A DNA stretch of 64,000 bases. Source: Treponema_C sp050320395. GTDB lineage: Bacteria; Spirochaetota; Spirochaetia; Treponematales; Treponemataceae. This document shows, in pieces, positions 59,991-64,000 of the stretch. The stretch covers positions 2,480,001 to 2,544,000 of the forward strand of contig NZ_CP144459.1 of the NCBI RefSeq assembly GCF_050320395.1, read 5' to 3'. Below the pieces are notes generated by a model, which searched no databases, was not told where the DNA came from, and worked only from the letters and a program-made list of their open reading frames with translations. A program made the position numbers and the translations under genes. How positions within the stretch are numbered: position 1 is the first letter of the stretch; each line of letters begins with the position of its first letter.

Positions 59991-61724
59991 TTATACCTTG
60001 AATTTCTTTACTTCGCTGACAAGATTATTGATACTTTCTTTGTTTTTTTGCGTAATTTCGCGCACTTCATGTACGGCCCTGTTAATCTGGGTTGAGCCTG
60101 CAGCCATTTCATTCATACTGTTTGTAATAATCCGCGTAAGACCGTCAAGTTTATCCGTTTCGCGGGCGGCGTTTTGACCGCCGGTCATCATTTCCGCAGA
60201 ACCGTCTGAAACTTCAACCGTTACCCGATTTATATCGCGGATAGCCGCAAGCACTTCCCCGCTTGCACTGCCCTGCTCGCGCATCGCTTCGGTTAATTGA
60301 TTACTCATCATTTTAACCTGTTCGGAAAGAGTAAAGATAGCCGTAAATTTTTCTTCAACGGTTTTTGCGGCGGCGGACAGCAATTCTATTTCACTACCGA
60401 GTACTTTAAGGGTTGCCGTAATGTTTTTACCCTGAGAACTCGATTCTTCGGCAAGTTTTCTGATTTCGTCGGCAACAACGGCAAAACCCTTCCCCGCTTC
60501 GCCCGCATGAGCGGCTTCAATCGCGGCGTTCATAGCCAAGAGGTTTGTTTGACTTGCAATATGCTGGATGACACTGGAGGCTTCCATCAAACTGCCCGAT
60601 TCTTCGGCAATGCGCTGGGTAACGCTGCCGGCATTTGTAATCGTATCTTTTCCGTCGGATGTTGCCGTTGCAAGGGTTTTTATAACCCCGTCCGTTTTTT
60701 CCAGCGTATGTGTAATCGAAGAAATATTGGCAACCATTTCTTCTATGGCCGAAGACGACTGGGCGACACTTGCCGCCTGCATTTCGATATTTTGATTCAG
60801 CTGATTTATCGAATGCATAATTTCTTCAACGGTTGCAGCCGTTTCGCTGACACTTGAGGCTTGCGTCAAAACCTGCTGTTTTACACCGTCTATATTGGCG
60901 GTAATTTCATTTATTGCACTTGCGGTTTCGGTCATATTGCTTGCAAGTTCTTCTCCAACTCCCTGCATAATAGCCGCATTCGTACCGACACTTTTTATCG
61001 ACGTTCTGATTTTTTCCATCGTTTCATTAAAATAGCGGGCAATATTGACAATTTCCGAAATACCGGAAAGAGGCAAACGCACGGTCAAATCGCCTTCCCC
61101 CTGAGCAATATTACGTAAAGCGTTTACAATATTTTCAAGAGGCTTGATAAAATAATGCAAAATTAAAAAGGCGACGGGAATACAAAAAATAACAATGCAT
61201 ATAATCGTTATAACCAGCGTTCTTAACACACGATAACCGATGGATTGATACTCTTTTTTTTCAATGGCGGAAATATATTTCCAGCCGAGTTCCGCATTGC
61301 GTGAATCAAAGGCGCGCAATACATAGGTAATACCGTCGGAAACACCGTAGGCATTTTTATCCGTACCGTTTTTCAGGGCACTTTCATACAAGGGCGTTGC
61401 GCTTAGGTCTTTTCCTATCAGCTCGTTTTTTGTCGGATGGGCGATAATCTTGCCGCTTTTATCGACTATAATGATATAACCGGATCTGCCGATTTTTTGC
61501 GCCTGCACAACGTCTTTTAAATATGAAAGATCAACCGAAGAAGACAAAACACCCTGCAATTCTCCGTCCGACAAAATCTTGTCCGTAATTTCAATAGACA
61601 ACTCGTTTGCGGAAGAAATATACAAATCGGAAACAATTTGATTATTTTTACTCGAAGCGCAGTTTTTATACCAGCTGCGACTGCGCGCGTCGTAACCCGG
61701 AGAACGGTCCTTTACAGGACACAT
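59991..61724 (-). CDS. methyl-accepting chemotaxis protein, C-terminal part
   Basis: 577 residues in frame. It starts in the middle of a dCache sensor domain (SPGYDARSRSWYKNC, SGYIIIVDKSGKIIAHP), then has a membrane helix (about 165-187), a HAMP domain and the long signalling coiled coil with the conserved hairpin (IASQTNLLAMNAAIEAAHAGEAGKGFAVVADEIRKLAEES). The apparent ATG start at 61724 has no ribosome-binding site and lies inside the sensor domain. Together with the upstream frame it would make one normal receptor of about 725 residues, so a frameshift splits the gene. Confidence 0.85.
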   Translation of the reverse strand: MCPVKDRSPGYDARSRSWYKNCASSKNNQIVSDLYISSANELSIEITDKILSDGELQGVLSSSVDLSYLKDVVQAQKIGRSGYIIIVDKSGKIIAHPTKNELIGKDLSATPLYESALKNGTDKNAYGVSDGITYVLRAFDSRNAELGWKYISAIEKKEYQSIGYRVLRTLVITIICIVIFCIPVAFLILHYFIKPLENIVNALRNIAQGEGDLTVRLPLSGISEIVNIARYFNETMEKIRTSIKSVGTNAAIMQGVGEELASNMTETASAINEITANIDGVKQQVLTQASSVSETAATVEEIMHSINQLNQNIEMQAASVAQSSSAIEEMVANISSITHTLEKTDGVIKTLATATSDGKDTITNAGSVTQRIAEESGSLMEASSVIQHIASQTNLLAMNAAIEAAHAGEAGKGFAVVADEIRKLAEESSSQGKNITATLKVLGSEIELLSAAAKTVEEKFTAIFTLSEQVKMMSNQLTEAMREQGSASGEVLAAIRDINRVTVEVSDGSAEMMTGGQNAARETDKLDGLTRIITNSMNEMAAGSTQINRAVHEVREITQKNKESINNLVSEVKKFKV

Positions 61725-62173
61725 TAAGATTCCTCCGTCGCCCTCGTCGCAAGAGTTATATATATGATTGAAGGAAAGGCTTCAACGAATTTTTGCATTA
61801 TATCATAGAGTTTTTTTTCATCGGCACCTGCCCGGCCCGGAATCATGCGTACTGTACTTTCTCCCGCCTCAGGCTTTAAATTGACATATGAAGTGATTTT
61901 CCCGTTCGCCTTTACCACATCCTCGGAGGCGGCAAGGGCTTTGTTTAAGCTTTTAATATTTTGCAGCAGGTCATCGGCATGGGCATCTATTCCTTCAACA
62001 ATACGGATCATTTGTTGATTGTAATCCGCATAACCGTCTTTTAAGGCGCGCAGATAACTGAGAGTACCCACAACAAGAGCGGGAATTACGGCTAAGGCAA
62101 TGACAAATAATACCGACCCGTAGCGGTATTGAGACTTTTTGTCAGTATCCTTTGCAAACTTTTCCTGATTCAT
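61724..62173 (-). CDS. methyl-accepting chemotaxis protein, N-terminal part (frameshifted)
   Basis: 149 residues: a cytoplasmic start, membrane helix (YGSVLFVIALAVIPALVVGTL) and the first half of a dCache sensor domain, ending YITLATRATEES. The stop overlaps the ATG of the next frame (TAATG). Moving to the other frame near 61735-61750 gives the expected GDGGIL continuation, so one base seems to be missing. Start ATG 62173 has AAGGA ten bases upstream. Sequencing error, recent pseudogenisation and a true two-chain receptor are all possible. Confidence 0.8.
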   Translation of the reverse strand: MNQEKFAKDTDKKSQYRYGSVLFVIALAVIPALVVGTLSYLRALKDGYADYNQQMIRIVEGIDAHADDLLQNIKSLNKALAASEDVVKANGKITSYVNLKPEAGESTVRMIPGRAGADEKKLYDIMQKFVEAFPSIIYITLATRATEES

Positions 62174-62335
62174 TTTTACCACATCCTTCCATAAAATACG
62201 ACATTAATATGGCATTAAAAAAATATGCCGTTATAACTATATCGGCAAAAAGTACCCGAAAAGATTAACGGGATTGTCTCAAAATCGATATTGCCCGCCG
62301 GTTCGTTATGCGGGTACAAGCGTTCGATAAAAAGT

Positions 62336-62614
62336 TCAGGACAGGGGAGAATCGGCAGTCTGCCCCCAATCTTCGACAGAGGAAACTTTTTTATATATTG
62401 GGGCGGCTTGTTCCGCTTCGGCCATTACAATGATATCCGAAAGCCGCTCGTCTATAGCTTCGGCAACACGCTCGAGGGTTAGGAGGGTCGGACTTACAAG
62501 GTCGTTTTCCAACCGATACACATAGCCCTTATTAAATCCGGTGTGATTGCACAATTCATTTTTAGATATACCTTTTTTTATGCGGATACGGCGCAGGGTT
62601 TTTCCGATATTCAT
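62336..62614 (-). CDS. Xre-family helix-turn-helix regulator
   Basis: 92 residues. A Cro/C1-type domain covers 1-60 (LRRIRIKKGISKNELCNHTG, FNKGYVYRLENDLVSPTLLTLERVAEAI). The C-terminal 30 residues are acidic and unrecognised. The 150 bases downstream hold a weak GCCCGC/GCGGGT hairpin (about 62293-62315) and nothing else seen. The target is unknown. Confidence 0.8.
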   Translation of the reverse strand: MNIGKTLRRIRIKKGISKNELCNHTGFNKGYVYRLENDLVSPTLLTLERVAEAIDERLSDIIVMAEAEQAAPIYKKVSSVEDWGQTADSPLS

Positions 62615-62688
62615 AAAACGTATTCTATGAATATTAAAGAAAACCTATAACTATGCTTTTTTGCACCCCTCGCCCGTCTGTTTTGCCC

Positions 62689-63513
62689 CTATTTAAATAA
62701 TAGGGATTTTCTCCATCCGGACGGATTACCGGGGCCGACCCAGCAGTTTAACCTGAACGAAGCGTTTAAGCTTTCGGTTATAAATCTTTTGGCACGAATA
62801 ACCGCTTCCCTAACCTCAAGACCTTGGGCAAGCCCCGCGGTTATTGCGGCAGCTACGGTACAGCCTGCACCGTGCGTCCATTCGGTATCACAAAGGGGGC
62901 CTTCGATAAATTCGGCGGATTTACCGTCATAAAACAGGTCCACTGCGGATAAATCGCCGGTTAAACGGGAAAGTTTGGAACCGCCTTTTATAAAAACATG
63001 CTTTGCGCCTTTTTCGGCAATAACAGATGCGGCCTCTTCCATTTCTTCGCGTGTTTCAACCTTTCTCATATCCGACAGCCGTGCCGCTTCAAACAGGTTC
63101 GGAGTAACAATCGTACAAAGGGGCAAAAGCTTTTGTTCAAGCTCACTATTCAGTTCGGGATGCAAAGCTTGCCCCGCCCCTTTACATACCATAACCGGAT
63201 CCAAAACATAGGCCATATCTTTTTGCGCGCTTATGTATTCGCGGGCAAGTTCTATCGCATAGGAGGAGCCGAGCATTCCCGTTTTTACGGCGGCAGGTCC
63301 TATACCGGTAAAAATCGTTTCAAGCTGGGCTCGCAAAACATCTTTTTCCACGGGAAAAACGGCATGAGCCCAATTATTGTGCGGATCCATCGTTGCAATC
63401 AAAGTAACGGCAGCCATACCGTAGACGCCGTATTCTTCAAAGGTTTTTAAATCCGCTTCCAATCCCGCGCCTCCCGACGCGTCGGAACCTGCAATCGTTG
63501 CTGTCTTTATCAT
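62689..63513 (-). CDS. ThiD-like kinase (hydroxymethylpyrimidine or pyridoxine phosphorylation)
   Basis: 274 residues of the ribokinase-like ThiD/PdxK family: TIAGSDASGGAGLEADLKTF, VKTGMLGSSYAIELA, VLDPVMVCKGAGQ, TIVTPNLFEAARLS, and the anion-hole motif THGAGCTVAAAITAGLAQG. ThiD phosphorylates hydroxymethylpyrimidine for thiamine; in bacteria lacking other thiamine genes such proteins often act as pyridoxal kinases. No other thi gene is in the window, so the substrate is undecided. It starts 27 bases after the arginine deiminase gene. Confidence 0.85.
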   Translation of the reverse strand: MIKTATIAGSDASGGAGLEADLKTFEEYGVYGMAAVTLIATMDPHNNWAHAVFPVEKDVLRAQLETIFTGIGPAAVKTGMLGSSYAIELAREYISAQKDMAYVLDPVMVCKGAGQALHPELNSELEQKLLPLCTIVTPNLFEAARLSDMRKVETREEMEEAASVIAEKGAKHVFIKGGSKLSRLTGDLSAVDLFYDGKSAEFIEGPLCDTEWTHGAGCTVAAAITAGLAQGLEVREAVIRAKRFITESLNASFRLNCWVGPGNPSGWRKSLLFK

Positions 63514-63539
63514 AGTGTCCCTCTTAAAGTGTATCGGTT

Positions 63540-64000
63540 TTAAACAGTATCCCGTATAAGCGGCATACTCATACAGCGCGGGCCGCCTCGGCCGCGCGAC
63601 AATTCGGAATCCCGAATAAGGCAGAGCTTTACACCGGCCTTATCGAGCAGTTCATTGGTTATTTCGTTGCGGCTGTAGACGACCGCTTTACCCGGTGCAA
63701 GGCACAGGGTGTTTGAGCCGTCGTTCCATTGTTCCCTGTCGGCGGCGATCCGGCTTGTGCCGCCGCAAAGCAGTAAACGTACGGCATCGGTTTGCATGCA
63801 GCGCGCCAAAAGACTCTCCAAAGAACCTTCGGCTTTTCGGATAGTTAATTCGATATTTTCCGGTGCACTGCCGCACTTTTCGGCTGCACTGCAAAGCCCC
63901 TCGGCTGAACGTTTGCAGTTTTTGCCCTCTTTTGCCCGTATCTCAAAGATTTCAAGAGAACTTAAAATGCCCGGATGCACGACAAAAAGGTCTTTATCGA
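63540..64000 (-). CDS. arcA: arginine deiminase, C-terminal part (continues beyond the window)
   Basis: The frame is open to the end of the window (reading DKDLFVVHPGILSS before the GTG at 63980), so the true start is outside. The visible 150 residues carry IAADREQWNDGSNTLCLAPG, VVYSRNEITNELL and ELSRGRGGPRCMSMPLIRD with the catalytic Cys in GGPRCMSMP. The enzyme converts arginine to citrulline and ammonia, the first step of an ATP-yielding pathway. The other arc genes are not in the window. Confidence 0.92.
   Translation of the reverse strand, partial: DKDLFVVHPGILSSLEIFEIRAKEGKNCKRSAEGLCSAAEKCGSAPENIELTIRKAEGSLESLLARCMQTDAVRLLLCGGTSRIAADREQWNDGSNTLCLAPGKAVVYSRNEITNELLDKAGVKLCLIRDSELSRGRGGPRCMSMPLIRDTV

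Overview
The window reads as chromosomal DNA of a host-associated Treponema-type spirochaete. This is inferred from the fused LicC-LicA choline pathway protein, ABC transporters whose binding proteins begin mature chains with GGTKD- or GTSE-like residues, archaeal-type lower-glycolysis enzymes, and moderate GC with T-rich intergenic hairpins. No genome was searched, so the genus is an inference. No phage, IS element or CRISPR array was seen.

Layout. 1-1.1 kb: 3' part of an HtrA/Deg protease. 1.3-5.2 kb (minus): a sugar ABC importer with a GntR/FCD regulator. 5.4-8.5 kb (plus): a FecBCD-like iron, haem or cobalamin importer. 8.5-8.7 kb: a hairpin cluster. 8.7-12.1 kb (minus): a BCCT transporter plus a winged-helix-LicC-LicA fusion for choline activation. 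12.2-15.7 kb (plus): ndk-gpsA-ffh, a small Xre regulator and tRNA-Asn. 15.7-22 kb (plus): a LacI-controlled carbohydrate ABC operon ending in a large uncharacterised protein. 22-29.9 kb: a minus-strand operon of archaeal-type GAPDH, PGK, a LarA-family racemase, malic enzyme and split transketolase, divergent from a DeoR regulator.

29.9-59.6 kb looks like a large inositol and organophosphate utilisation region. It holds a secreted MINPP-like phosphatase, four tandem paralogous binding lipoproteins with one ATPase and one double-length permease, a HAD phosphatase, an EEP-family phosphatase and a 54-residue protein. Beside these lie iolG, iolD and iolB, a membrane-anchored AraC regulator, a DUF4091 protein, a sugar ABC importer, a GDPD-PfkB kinase fusion, a divergently transcribed iolE, and a second Fbp/Pot-type importer. 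The model proposed is this: phosphate is removed outside the cell or phosphorylated inositols are imported, remaining esters are hydrolysed inside, and the ring enters the Iol pathway. iolA and iolJ are absent from the window and no separate iolC was seen.

59.7-64 kb (minus): a small membrane protein, a chemotaxis receptor split by a probable frameshift, an Xre regulator, a ThiD-like kinase and the C-terminal part of arginine deiminase.

Many promoters with 17-bp spacing can be read. Two regulators (LacI and the LicCA fusion) appear to have leaderless mRNAs with palindromes at the promoter. Several ABC operons carry a hairpin between the binding-protein gene and the permease genes, as expected when the binding protein is made in excess.
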